From contig CM018041.1 of NCBI GenBank assembly GCA_008638375.1, forward strand, positions 11,400,846 to 11,464,845: a DNA stretch of 64,000 nt. The letters run 5' to 3'. Positions 48,932 to 61,800 of this stretch are shown here, piece after piece. Source of the stretch: Nyssa sinensis (Eukaryota; Streptophyta; Magnoliopsida; Cornales; Nyssaceae). The position numbers and the translations under genes are program-made. Positions within the stretch are counted from its first letter, which is position 1, and each line of letters begins with the position of its first letter. Under the pieces are notes generated by a model that was given only the letters and a program-made list of their open reading frames with translations, ran no database searches and was not told where the DNA came from.

Positions 48932-49240
48932 TGTTAAAGTTGTTTGGATCTTCCAGCTGATAGGATCAGGGTTTTCTTGGTTTTAGGATTGTAGTGGTTT
49001 GGAGTCATGCATAATAATCCCTAGTCTTAAGGGACAAGTTATTTTCTGTTTGGATTTAGTCTTGCACCACGACTCTAGGGCTGTAAAGTGGTGGGTTGTT
49101 ATTTCCCTTTCTATTTTGATGTAAGGCTATTTAATAGCCATGTTGGTTCTTTAATTGTATAAGCAGAAGTTCTCCCTGCATCTGAGAGTTATTGTGCTTT
49201 TGTTTCTACAAAGTTTTTGTCTTTGTACTTGGTTCTAACA
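48932..49240 (+). repeat. Copia-2 right LTR
   Basis: 309 bp, same termini as the left LTR, with eight single-base differences counted by eye. Confidence 0.93.
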
Positions 49241-49245
49241 GTTTG

Positions 49246-49566
49246 ATCTTATAAATAATAAACATTGAAGATAAAAACAATTATTAATTATTAAAATTTT
49301 CTTATATTTTTGTTAATAAAAAAATATTCTTTATATGTATATGACTTTCGATATGAAAGTAAGACCTTGTATGAAACTATTTAATGATATTTCAAATTTT
49401 CATAAAAAATACATATGATTTTTAACTTAAGTAATAAAAAAAAAATTTTGAATTAAAGAAATTGTATTTAATGCGCTTGCTATATTGTAATTTTTTTCAC
49501 TTATAATATTTTTACTATAATTATGTAAAATTAATAAAAATACTTTATAAGACATGTATAAATGTG

Positions 49567-49601
<35 letters not shown>

Positions 49602-51717
49602 CGTGCGCACGCATACATAATTATTTTATTTCTTTTATAATTAATATGATATATGATTTTTTTAAGATTATTAATTATTATATTATAGATTTATTAATAA
49701 TCCATCATAAAACAAATTTCTTAAAAAATCATTAATTATTAGCATCATTTCAAACAATATATCTGTTTAATTCAAATTGAATCAGTGTCAATTTAATTCA
49801 AATTAGTGTTCATTCATAATTTTGTGTTTCTCATTTAATTAAATCAAATAAAAATAACCAAGTGTTTGTGTGTGTCGCATTATAATATGTAGCATATAAT
49901 CACTTTCCACCATTCTCGTTCTCTTTCTCACGAGTTACTTAGTGAGATTTGTGCCTTTTTATATACTTAAGAAAAAATTGTTAAACTTTTCACGTCGGAT
50001 AAAAGTTACAAGCCACAAACCCACTTCTTTTCTTTTCCAAATATTACAATCAATCTTCAACATATAGAGAATAATGGCACAAGGTGATGAACCCAATAAG
50101 AAAATGAAATGAAAAATCCGTTATGTTTTACATTTTTCACAGAGAATAATGACATTCGTAATGGATGTCAATGAGACGGATGTAACATTAAGCACCAAAA
50201 CCTAAGAAATGAAAAGAAATCTGTGAAGAATTAGCATAAGATACACCGCTTCAACAACAGGAGAAGATAGAATTAGCTCTTTGCCATGACCATGTAATCC
50301 ATCAAATCATCCATTTCCTTTCCACCAAGAATGTAGCCCAAACATCAGTCTTATAAAAAAGGTGGGAGTTCCTTTGGACCACATTCCCAGTCATCGAGCA
50401 TGATGAACATTGATCAAGGCAGAAGGTTTGAGAGCATCTTTGTGTTATCCTAACATGATGCACTTGCAACAACTTTGGATTTGCACGAAGGTGACTTTGG
50501 GAGCTCAATCTCCTAGTGCATAGATTTGTAGATTCAGCAATCTGAGCTAAAATACAACAACAATAAGAATCAAAAGTGATGTTTTAGTGCAAGAATGCTT
50601 GATTTCTATTTCTCACTGTTTCTTGATTTTCATAACCTCTTTTTCCTCTCCTCTGATATTATAGTTATTTTTTCTAATAAAAATAAAAATATGGATTTAT
50701 TTTTCCAATGTTTCAAAAAACTCCATTTCATTATAAAAACTGTATTATCAAAAAATTAAAATAATCTTTGAAGGAAAATGCCATTACTTTTTTCTCTGTA
50801 TTTTAAAGTAACATATATGACTAATGTATTTTCATTTCATTTGCTCAAATATGAGATTAAATATATTTTCTTAGAAACCAAACGGAGGCCAGGTTAAAAA
50901 CATTTTTTTCCAATATTAGTTTAATGAAACTGCATACAATTTTTTAGGGAATTAAATTAGATTTCAAAATCAAACCAATCAAATACAATACAATTTTTTG
51001 AAGCAATGGGGGAAAACAATTAACCTGTAAACACACAGGAGAATTTAATCTAACAAGTTCATATGATAATCAGTCTTCCTACACAGTCCTATGATTCATC
51101 TCATGCTTTTCTTAATTTTGAATAATTGGTTAAAAGAATGCAGAGTCTTTTCTGCAGAAGTTGGGATCCTCAATTATTTTCTTCTGCATCTCAACCCATT
51201 GGTAGTGGTATATTATGACATGCTAGCCAAACAATATCTTCATCTTTTTTTTTTTTTTTTTCTGCAGTAACATCTTTCGTAATTGCGTAAAACTCTTCGA
51301 ATAGAAACATATACACAAATAGGTTGACTGCGAGTTTTATCGTCAATGCAATAACTATTGTCTTTATGATTCTCTTGTATAGATTTCAAACGACTAACGG
51401 ATTGTCTCCTACAAATGATGTCGTAAGAGTTTTTAATTTTGTTTCCACCAACTATCCTATAGTTGGACGAATTATTATTTTGATACCAACTGACGTAACA
51501 CAAAATGGAAAAAGAATTGAGCATGTCGAATTCTTTAGATTGAATCAAACATAAGAATTACTCACACAAACAAGAGAATAATTCTCTAAATTCAAAATTA
51601 TATATTATTGATAAAAAAACTGAATAATAAAGACCTATCCATCATATTTGTTGAGTTAGAAAACTACTACTTTGAATATAAAACTACTACTCTTATATTA
51701 ATCCTAGTAAGAGCTGA

Positions 51718-51759
<42 letters not shown>

Positions 51760-52466
51760 ACAGGTAACATATTTGTCGTACATCAAGTTTGATGTTCCTA
51801 ACATTCATCATCAAAGTACAAGTAAAAATGACGACTACACGAGCAAGTTAAAGGACAATAAATTTTTATATAAAATTTTATTTCATATGTAATCCAAACC
51901 ATATTCTATTAGATCCGACATATTAAAGGGTTGTGTGTGTCATTTCAATGTAAAAACCTATAATCTTAAATGTTAGTCATAAAAATGGCAGCCAACTCAA
52001 AAACCTTAAAAAATGTTGAACTTTGCTTTCAAGACCCCCCAAAAAATAAAATAAAAAACCCTAAAAAATTATCAGATACCACGAAATAGGGTGAAGTCCC
52101 TTACTTTCTTTAATGGCTGCACGCAAGAAGATAAATTTCTACATTCAAATGCTATATAAAAAGTGAATCGAGTCATTTAGATTCAATGGGACATCCAAAC
52201 AAGACCTTAACAAAAGCCGGTCTATTGTTCCCAGGACGAATGGGCAGCTAGTTGAAGTCAAGACCTTCTCTGAGGTTACAATTTGATAAAAGTAAATAAT
52301 ACCAAGCTAAAACCCACGTTTCAAATTTCATTTCAGATTCCTCTAGAGAAACGGAAAGGTTGCTCTATTTTGACATGCAAGTCACAAATTTAAGTTGCAA
52401 AAAAATCTACATCTAACCCTCTCGAGACTGACAGAGATGGTAGCCTCATGCACTAGATTAGTCTTT
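49246..52466. other. Long intergenic stretch, no supported gene
   Basis: AT-rich DNA with (TA)n runs (about 49567-49582 and 51722-51758) and a (GT)n run (about 49581-49600). A minus-strand frame at 50302-50508 is cysteine-containing but I recognise nothing in it. A T-run at 51247-51261 may be an old retroposon tail. Confidence 0.5.
51722..51758. repeat. (TA)n microsatellite
   Basis: About 18 uninterrupted TA units. Confidence 0.85.
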
Positions 52467-52472
52467 TTTATT
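52467..52472 (-). terminator. Polyadenylation signal of the nitrilase-like gene (predicted)
   Basis: AATAAA on the minus strand, about 345 bp after the stop codon at 52817. The distance is normal for a plant 3' UTR. Confidence 0.4.
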
Positions 52473-52816
52473 GACAATTTGACATAGTAAATCCATTCTA
52501 GCCATCCGCACTCGGAGAGATCAACAGCAAGGCGGCAACATAATTCACTTTCATCCAGAAACCTTGCATTCATTATTATTATTAAAAGCAACAATCTTTT
52601 CCTTTTGATAATACAGAGAATCTGGAAATACAAGGATCATCTAAACAAGCAGAGGATCCAGAATACAATGGTAGCTGACCAACAAAGGAAATACGGATTT
52701 TAATGCAGTTCCAAAAGCACATGATTGTTTCATACCCTGTAAAAAATACAGTAAGATGTATCCAAATTGGCTGCGACGTTGTTCGGGGACAAGGGGCAGT
52801 TAAGTGGCTTATAAGC

Positions 52817-55800
52817 TCACAGAGAAGCAGATTTCCAGAATTCAATGGGCTTCCGATGCTGAAAAAGAAAATTATATTAGAATGGTGAAAAATCTAAGCT
52901 ATTCATGGCTATAGTGATTTATGAAAAGAAAAATTCTTTGCGCATTTGAAACATATATTCATGCAGCAAGGCATGCACTCACACGAATGCATGGATGCAC
53001 ACAAGAGCTGACTACCCAAAAGCTCCTACAACAGTACAACTAAGTCAACGAAGCCTCCTTAATCCTAGAGGTGTCAATCGGGCCGGCACGGGCACAACAC
53101 GTTAACAAGCGGCACCGCATGGTGGGCCGTGCCAGGCCGGCTCTCCCAGGCACACTGCCCGAGCACGGCACGGCTGGAGGCCTGGCAAGGGCACAGCCCA
53201 GCACAGCACAATGACCCATTGGCACAACATGTTAGGCCCGGTTTATTTCCTATTTTGTTGTCATTTATTATTATTATTATTATGTGAATATATTGAAGCA
53301 AAATATTATAAGAATTTTGAAAAAAATACAAATATAAACAAAATATTATACTAACAAATAATAAAGTAAAAAATACAAAAATTAAACAAAATATTATAAT
53401 TACAAATAACAAAATAAAAAATAGTGAGATTATGTAATTAAAACAACAAAAAAATATAACATTTTAAAAAATCATGATCCATATTAGTCATTAAAAACAA
53501 AAAACAAACGAGTGGAAAAAAAAAATTGAAAGGCCCGCGGGTCGGGCCAACAGGCTAGGCCAGGCCTAATGGTTTCAAACATGGGCTAGGCACGGCACGG
53601 CACAGGACTACACACTTGGTAAGCCAGGCCAGGCCGGCACAGCACAGCCCGTTGGCCCAAATGGGCCGGTTGAAACGGGCCAGCCTGTTTGACACCTCTA
53701 CTTAACCCCAGGAATCTTTTTCATTGGTACCAAAAAAAAAAAAAGGCAAACCAGAGGTTCCTACATGGTCTCACTAATAATGATACCGGAGAAATTTTCC
53801 TGCACATGAACACCACAATCACACAAGCACGCGCACAGTTTATAACATGCAACCTTCCATATTGGCATCAGTTGCACTACAATATGTTGATTTCGTGCTT
53901 TTGAAAAGTGATGCTTTCTTGGCCCCTGCTGTAAGTAGGGGTTCAGTTCTCATATGTCAGCATATTCTACACTAACATACTGCAAATCACATTATTTAGT
54001 CGTTTTAAACTCGAGGGTTTCTGGTGAAAGCAGTATTAAGATGACGTAGATGGCATATGACTAGAAGATAGTTCGACACAAAAGGAGGGGGGAAGTGAGA
54101 GAGATAAAGACTAAAAGATATAATAAAATTAAAATTATTTCCTCCATAGTACATAGTATACATATATATTTATGAAACTTTTTTTGTTTTCTCCTTATTT
54201 TGTGTCATATAATGTAGGTTAGATGATATAATATAAGAAAACAAAGATGATGTTAGAGCAAAATGACACTTTTGGCTAAAAATAAGTATGGCACATATGA
54301 GAGGAATATAATAAGTTAACATCAATTATCATGCTCGTCCAAGGAAAACTGAATCAATCCATTGTGTCAATGAAACATTTTACAGAATTTACCTTGGCAA
54401 TTGGCATCTTTACTCTAACTGAATCAATCAGAGAGAAGTCAATATCTGCAACAGCAATACCTGTTGATAATCGATCTGAAACAGCAAAGGAAGAAAAAAA
54501 AAATGTATGAATGAGGGCATTGGAGTTGATTAAGTTGTTCTTACACTGAGCGTGATAAGTGACACTCCGAACAGCTAACATCAATTTCATTTAATTTATC
54601 AGAAGTATTCAAAGAGCTCCCAACTGGTAGGAAGAGAAACACTTGCTTTTGAGCAGAAGCAAAGGACAGACCATGTTCTCATTTGAAGAATAACTGTGAT
54701 GATGTTGGACACCACCATTAAATGATTCCCGCATAGAATGTTCCCTTGACAATAGAGAACCTAATCTATTGTTTTAAAATTTCTGATCTATTGTAATTCA
54801 TTGGAAGAGTGATTAAAAATATTGTAAAGCAGTCTGTACAAAATATACTTGGATTCATCTAATCAGACAATTTTGAGCCACAGCCTTCTAAGATGCAGTT
54901 TAAGAATCATGGATGTGTGTTGGTGAGATTTGAGATATTACTTCTGCAAGGCAATTAATTATCGGCCAATGTTGACAGTGGTGGCATTACTAGAAGCTCT
55001 TTATAGTTTGGATACATTGGAAGACGAAGAGTCTGAGATGCATTGAAGGTGCCAAAATAGGGTAAATAAGACGAGGTCTTATTACTAGATGCTCAAAAGA
55101 CCTAACATGAATTCCTTTCTCAGAAATGTACTTGGAGGATTACAATCACTTCCAAGGTGGCATGCTTCATTTAGTCAGCAGCCCAAGTGAAGTTTCTGAC
55201 ATCAATAACTTGACTGTCAGATGCAAGTTCCTTTCTAATTGATGTTGTATGTGTAAAGATAAGTAAGAATTAGTTGATCACCTACTAATCAACGTACAGC
55301 GACTAGGGAGGTTTTGTCTCTTGTTTGGAGTTTCATGGGCCTTCCCTGGCTCAGTGGCTCAACTTCTTCATACTTTGAGAGAATAACAAGGTCGGTAAGA
55401 AGAACAGTGATTGTTTTGATTGTTGCTCCCCCATTTTACCGTTTAATTTGCTTTGAATGTTGCTATTGTGAGCCTCATGCATTGGATATTCGAGGGGGAT
55501 CACAGGAGAACACAGAGTTCGAATTTTACTAATATTGTGCTCTGGCAGAAACATTGGACCATCAATTCTTTACGAAAATTGCTTAGTAGTAGTGCATTTC
55601 AGGAGAGTGAAATTGATGGTCTTTTAATGAAGAGGGGATCCCAATTACAAATTGAAAAGTAAATTCTTTAATGTTCTATTTAGTTAGGTCACAGGAAAGG
55701 TGAAACCCTCCCTAGAGTCTTTTTTTTCTTTTTGGATTTTGTGGAGTTTTGGATCCATTTGTTCATATATAGGGGCATATAGTTTTTTCCTTGTATACAT

Positions 55801-58800
55801 GAGTAGCGCCCCATTTTTATCTATCTAATGATATATGTCCACTTATCAAAAAGAAAAAGGTCTAGTTTAAGATACAGTAGGTTGAGACTATGCCGGAGAG
55901 TGCCAAATGTCTTCAATCCTATCTCTTCCGCTGGTGGGATTTTAGCTTGTATTGAAAACTAAACCACCTCTCTCTCTCTCTCCCTCTCTTAAATTTTTTA
56001 CCTAAAGTTGACAATGAGATACACAATGGTGTTGGGGTGAGTGTGGGGAGTAGCTTCTGTTAACCAGTGGCTTTTAAGGTGAAGATTTCAATACTTAGGT
56101 AACAGGGCCTCATGAGGGAGCTTTTAAGGTGAAGATTCCAATACTTAGGTAACAGGGCCTCATAAGGGAAGACTTTCCCTTAAATTACAAGTTGTGTATC
56201 ACATGGATTCAAAGTTCTGTCATTTTATCAATTAAGACAACATGATACACATTGCATTACAAAGGGAGAAAAGAATACTCTCATCATCTTATACTATTTG
56301 GTAACAGGCCTCATGACGGAAGAGTTTCCCCCTGCATTCGCAGTTGTATATCACATGGATACATAGTTTTGTCATTTAATCAATTTAGACGTGTTACACA
56401 TTGCATTACAAAGGGAGATATAATGCTCTCTTCATCCCATACTATTTGTTAGCAACATGATACACAATGCATTACAAAGGGAGAAAATAATACTGTCATC
56501 ATAAATGAAGTGCCACAAAGCAGCAGGGAAATAGCTCTCACCAGGTAGCCTACCAACTATGGTTCCCCATGGATCAATTATTAATGTGTCACCATAGCTT
56601 TCTCTTTTGTCATTATGCTTTCCAGCTTGCGCAGCAGCTATGACCTGATGATGCATTTATCATTGTTACTTCCAAGTAGTATAGCAGCAGGCAAAAGAAC
56701 ATATAAGATGAACTAGTCAAAATAATAGGAGAATAGGAGTCGAATTGAACATATCAACATGATCAAAATAGTAAATGCTGATAAAATTATTTCAAAGCCA
56801 GAAAAATAATGCCTTCCAATTTACGCAACAAGAACAGAGCCCTGTCTCAATGTCTGACTTCAACACAAAAGAGATAAAAACAATGACCAGAAAACAAAAA
56901 TGTAACACAACACAGGATTAGAAGCACAAATAGAGCAAGTTGTGCAAACAGGAACAAATAAATAAAAATGAGTGTCCTTCCTACTTACAAAGTTTGAAAG
57001 TTATAAATGTCACTTCATTGACAATTTACTCTCTTTGTATCTTGACGTTCAAAGTGAATATGGTCATGCTAAGAAAACGAAGAAGGCATGCTATAATCCA
57101 AGAGGAGTACCCATCGAGAGTCCCAATTACATGGTTACAGATTAACCATAAACAGTCGTGTGTTTTCTTTGAATGTGCCTTGAGCCTAAAACTGGGAAGA
57201 CCTTAGGTAGGCTCTAGTTGTAACATTACTATCTTATGCATCTAATGCCATTATGACACGACTAAATTTAATAAGCTGAAGTGTTTCACAAGGATAGAAT
57301 AACATTCATTTTTTACAGGAACAATGAGGGCACTGTGGGCATCAAGTTGAGGCATCTTACTCAATCCTATTGAACATTAAGATTTAGTTTGTAAATCAGA
57401 GATAATGCTTCTAGGTTACAGAAATTACCTTTTTTTTAACCCCCTCCCTTCTGTTAGGAATAACAAAAATAGCTAAAACTAGTTTGTCAACCATTAGAAG
57501 ATAGCAATGAGGCTGATTACACAACTGATAACTAGAAGGATGCATGTACCAACCATATGAGCATAACTTGTCACCATGGGTTCATAATAGTATTTGACAC
57601 AATTATCATTATCAGTCAAATAGTAATCAGAGTTGCAGATCTAGTAACAAATGGCAAAATTGGTCAGAGAACCAGAATTAGGGGGATCACAAGGTTAAGA
57701 TTACAAAATTAGTAAAATATATAATCACTTGTATAGATACATATCTTGGTCACTTTTCCAGGATGATATATGCTTCCAAGTTCATTTTCACTACTTGCAC
57801 TCACCTCTTGCTCTGGTTACTCTAGCTTTGATTATAATCCAGATCTTCTTATTTAAGCTCACTTGACACTTAACAGTTGGATAAGTAATATCTGACACTG
57901 GATTTAGGAATGTTACTTTACCCCAATACTGATAGTGATTTGGAAGTAATGTTCTAGAATGTCGCATAAAGTAGACCTCTTCCAACACCCCAGCCCCCCC
58001 CCTCCCAAAAAAAAGAAAGAGAAAGAAAGACAAATCCAACAAGTTTAGTACTTTATTTCAACAAAGTTAATCAAGCGCAAGCTACCAAGCTACTATTAGT
58101 AACAAAAACAACAAGGACAACCAAAACAACCAAAACAACAATAGCAAGAGGCAAATATATGAAATGGAGATGAGAAAATTTTCATACATAACATTGTGTT
58201 TCAATCGCACGAGCACGAAGAAGAATCTCCCAATGTGCCTGACCTGTTACTTTTGTGAAAGCTGCAGGTACCAACAAAACCTGCAGATTGGATTAGAAGA
58301 TACAAATATTAGGTGCCAAGAGAAACTCGCTACTCTACAAAGATCAGAAACCAGTTTGTACCTGTGCGTCATGATGGAACCTTAGCTGCTGATAAAGCTC
58401 TGGGAATCTTAAATCATAGCAAACTGTCAGCCCCAAACGTCCAAAAGGGCTGTCTACCGCAACAATATCATTCCCTGAAAAAATTTACCAGTTTAAATTG
58501 CCAAAGTTTAGAAGTTAAGCCAATCATTTGAATTGGGATGAGAATATTACTAACTAGAACAAAACCAAAAAAAAAAATTGAAGCAAAATAACTTTTATAT
58601 GTCAATACAAGTAGAGGAATAATCCCCTAAATAGGCAAACTCAAAATTAACAAAAACCAGACATTTTATACACCACATATGGTGACACGACAGGTTCCAC
58701 ACTTCTAATCAGTAAACATTTACAGCCCCGAGGCTACTGACCAAATAATTAATACATGGTTCCAAAAATCTGAAGGATCTGAAATTTTGTCTAATGATTT

Positions 58801-61800
58801 CTGCCATATTTATATTATACATAGGAGAGAAATATGCAAGCAACTAAAAGAGGAAGTTATAAGAGTTTTAAGAAAACAAGTCAATGTATATCACACAATT
58901 CACATGCCATTGTACAGAAAATCAAATAAACATTAACAACAATGAAGGAAGGCTCAAAAGCAACAAACTCATTTAATTAGCATGGAATGTGTGGAAATCC
59001 CGAATAATTTGAAATAATTTGAATGTGATTTGGAGAAGATTATGGTAGGAGATTTAGGCTGATTATTAGTTGACATATTTTTTGTTTCCATTTTTCCTTT
59101 GTTTCCTTTTTCTCTGTTATTTCTATATTTTGATTCTCATTGTACATGATAAATAGGGTCCATGTATGTAAACATGTAATCAATTAAGAATGAGATTTTG
59201 ATTCAATTCAAGTCATATTGTCTTCAGAATGTCTAGCACATAACTAAAGAGTTGTATACCTGGTTCTGTAAAGCTGCTCTCCTTGTATACCATACCTCCA
59301 GGAACATCCACATCAAACCTTCAAATTAACCCCAAAAAAAAGGAAAAAGAAAAACGGTTTAGAGTATCATATGTCAAATGAATTCTATGTCATAAGCAAA
59401 AAGCAACCTTTTTTTTTTTGATAAGTAAAGATGTATATATTAAAACTGAGCCCAAAAAGGGCAACAAGGGCAAAAGCCCCAAAAGCTTTACAAAGGTCTT
59501 AACGACTTCAAAAAATCTACAAAAGAAGAGACATTAACAGGGGAAACCTCTTTAGCCCAAAAAAATAATAAACGCAAAAACGCGTCTTTGAAGATGGGAA
59601 TGGGAAGCTCCACTTCTTCGAAGACACACTTGTTACGTTCAAGCCAAATGCTCCATAACAAACAAATAGGAGCCAGACGTCAAGGTCTCTTAATCTTTAC
59701 TGAAGGGTTGCACCCTGCCCAAGCCAACAAAAGATCCCTGACGGAGCCCGACATGACCCAGGAAACACCAAAAAGAGTAAGAATCATGTTCTAGCAACTC
59801 CAAGAGACTAGGCAGTGGATGAGGACGTGATCCACCGTTTCCTCTTCCTGCTTACAAAAATAGCATCTACTAGCCAAGTTGAAGCCTCGTTTCTTCAGAT
59901 TATCCGCAGTTAATATGGCTTTCCATGAGGCTTCCCATGCGAAGAAAGAGGCCTTAGGGGGGGCTTTTGAGAGCCATATGGTCTTCCAAGGGAAGACTTA
60001 GCTCTGGAGAATGTTATTTAATTGGCCAAGGCATGCGAGATCACTTTATTATTTATTTAGGATGAATGAAAAAATGAGATCCAATTGAAACCCAGGTTCA
60101 AACATCTTACAAATGCATCTTTCGGGATGTGCTTCTGATATTCCCAGCATCATCAATCAAAACGTGAGTGTTACACAAGTGTGCATCATCAGATGCTTTT
60201 TCCTGGAACCCACCAAGTGATAACCAAATGTTCGATTCCCTGCATATCGAATAGCAAAACAATTATTGACTGAAGAAGCCTTGACGTGGATAGGAAGCTC
60301 GTAAGGTTACCCCATTGACAACCATGAAGAAATAGTCACTCTCAGCAGATTCATACATCAGCAATAAATTTGAAATGTTGACATAAACAAGTGAAACCTA
60401 TAAAGTTGACAGAGCTCCAATTTAACAATGTAAAATAGTATTGGTAGTAAAGTCATGTTGGATAAATAAAACAAGGTACCTTCCTTCTATGATCAGTAAA
60501 TTGATAGAGAAAGATAATGGAAGTTAGTTTACCAGTCTTACCTTGCAAGAGAACAGTACCCTTTAATAATTGGTCCATCTAGAGTCTCAGCGATCTTAAG
60601 ACTGTCCCCATCCTTGGCAGCCACATAGGAGAAGTTTTCAGGAAAACAAAGCAATTTTGCCCCAGCAGAAGCAGCTTCCTTCGCATATATAAATTCTCAA
60701 CATTAGATTAAAATATCTACATGAATGAGCGCCAAACACTCAAGTAAATTGAAATTATTTAACTGCTCAAGATACTTGGACCTCAATAATAGAAGTATTA
60801 CAGAAAAGTGACATTGAAAGCTCCTATACTTTGCATCAGGGCCAACTCTTGTATAAAGCAAGTGAAGCAATCGCTTTAGGCCCCACTCATAAAGAAGGCC
60901 CCAAATTTTGTATATGTCTATAGAAAAATTCAACTAAAAGTAGAGTTGTAAGGCCTATAAAAGTCGAACCCTTACCAAAAAAAGGGCCCCGTAAATATTT
61001 TAACCAATATTAAAGAGTTTGTTGTATAGTAGATCTCAAATCAGTCCCAACAATCATAAATAATTTATTTATCATATATAATTTTGAATTAAAAAACTTA
61101 AAATAACGACTTGAAGAATCGGAGTTTTGTTGTATTACTAATCTCTTTTCTTTTGGATAAATGTTGTATTACTGATCCTAACGTGTTGGAATATTGAATT
61201 TTATCATATTACTAATACATTTTTTTTTTTATCTGTAAAAGTAAAGTATATAAACAAGGCACCCGAGGGGGGCGCACCCGAATACAAAAGAAGGGGAGAG
61301 ACTACAATAATTAACGCCTTAAATCCCCCCCAAAATCCATCAAGCTATGTAGATACATTGGCCTATCTTCTTTTAGCCAAAAGAAAAATACATACAAAAA
61401 ATTTTCTTTAAACTTCCACATGAAAGATTCCTCCCCCTAAAAAATTCTCGTGTTTCTCTCTCTCCATAGGCACCAAAGAAGATAAAGAGGAGCAATCCTC
61501 CAAGCTTGCCGAATGTCTTTCCTAACTCGGGTACCCCTCCAACTAAACAAAATGCCTGGACTGAGGACGGCAAAACCCAACTAAACCCAAAGAGAGACAA
61601 CACCATACCCCAAATATCCCGAGCCACCTTACAATGCAAAAGAAGATGATCAGTCGATTCTTCGTCAATCTTGCACATACAACATTTACTAGGCATTTGA
61701 AAACCCCTTCTTCCGCAGATTGTCCGTCGTGAGAATCACACCCCAAGCCGCAGACCAGCAGAAGAAAGCCACTTTCTTTGGAATCTTGGAATTCCAAATA

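Larger units (their letters stand above)
41262..49240 (+). mobile_element. Copia-type LTR retrotransposon with nested insertion (Copia-2)
   Basis: Identical-length 309 bp LTRs (41262-41570, 48932-49240), TGTTA...TAACA, are flanked by a perfect TSD GTTTG (41257-41261 and 49241-49245). A primer-binding site like the initiator-Met tRNA type (ttgtatcagagc, 41573-41584) follows the left LTR, and a purine tract (aagggagga, 48923-48931) precedes the right LTR. By eye the LTRs differ at 8 of 309 positions. Without the nested element (42345-45599) Copia-2 is about 4.7 kb, a normal length. Confidence 0.95.

Noticed and set aside
50302..50508. Minus-strand 68 aa cysteine-containing frame
   Set aside because: Lacks an ATG start, has no recognised motif and no joining exons; could be an exon relic but not supportable.
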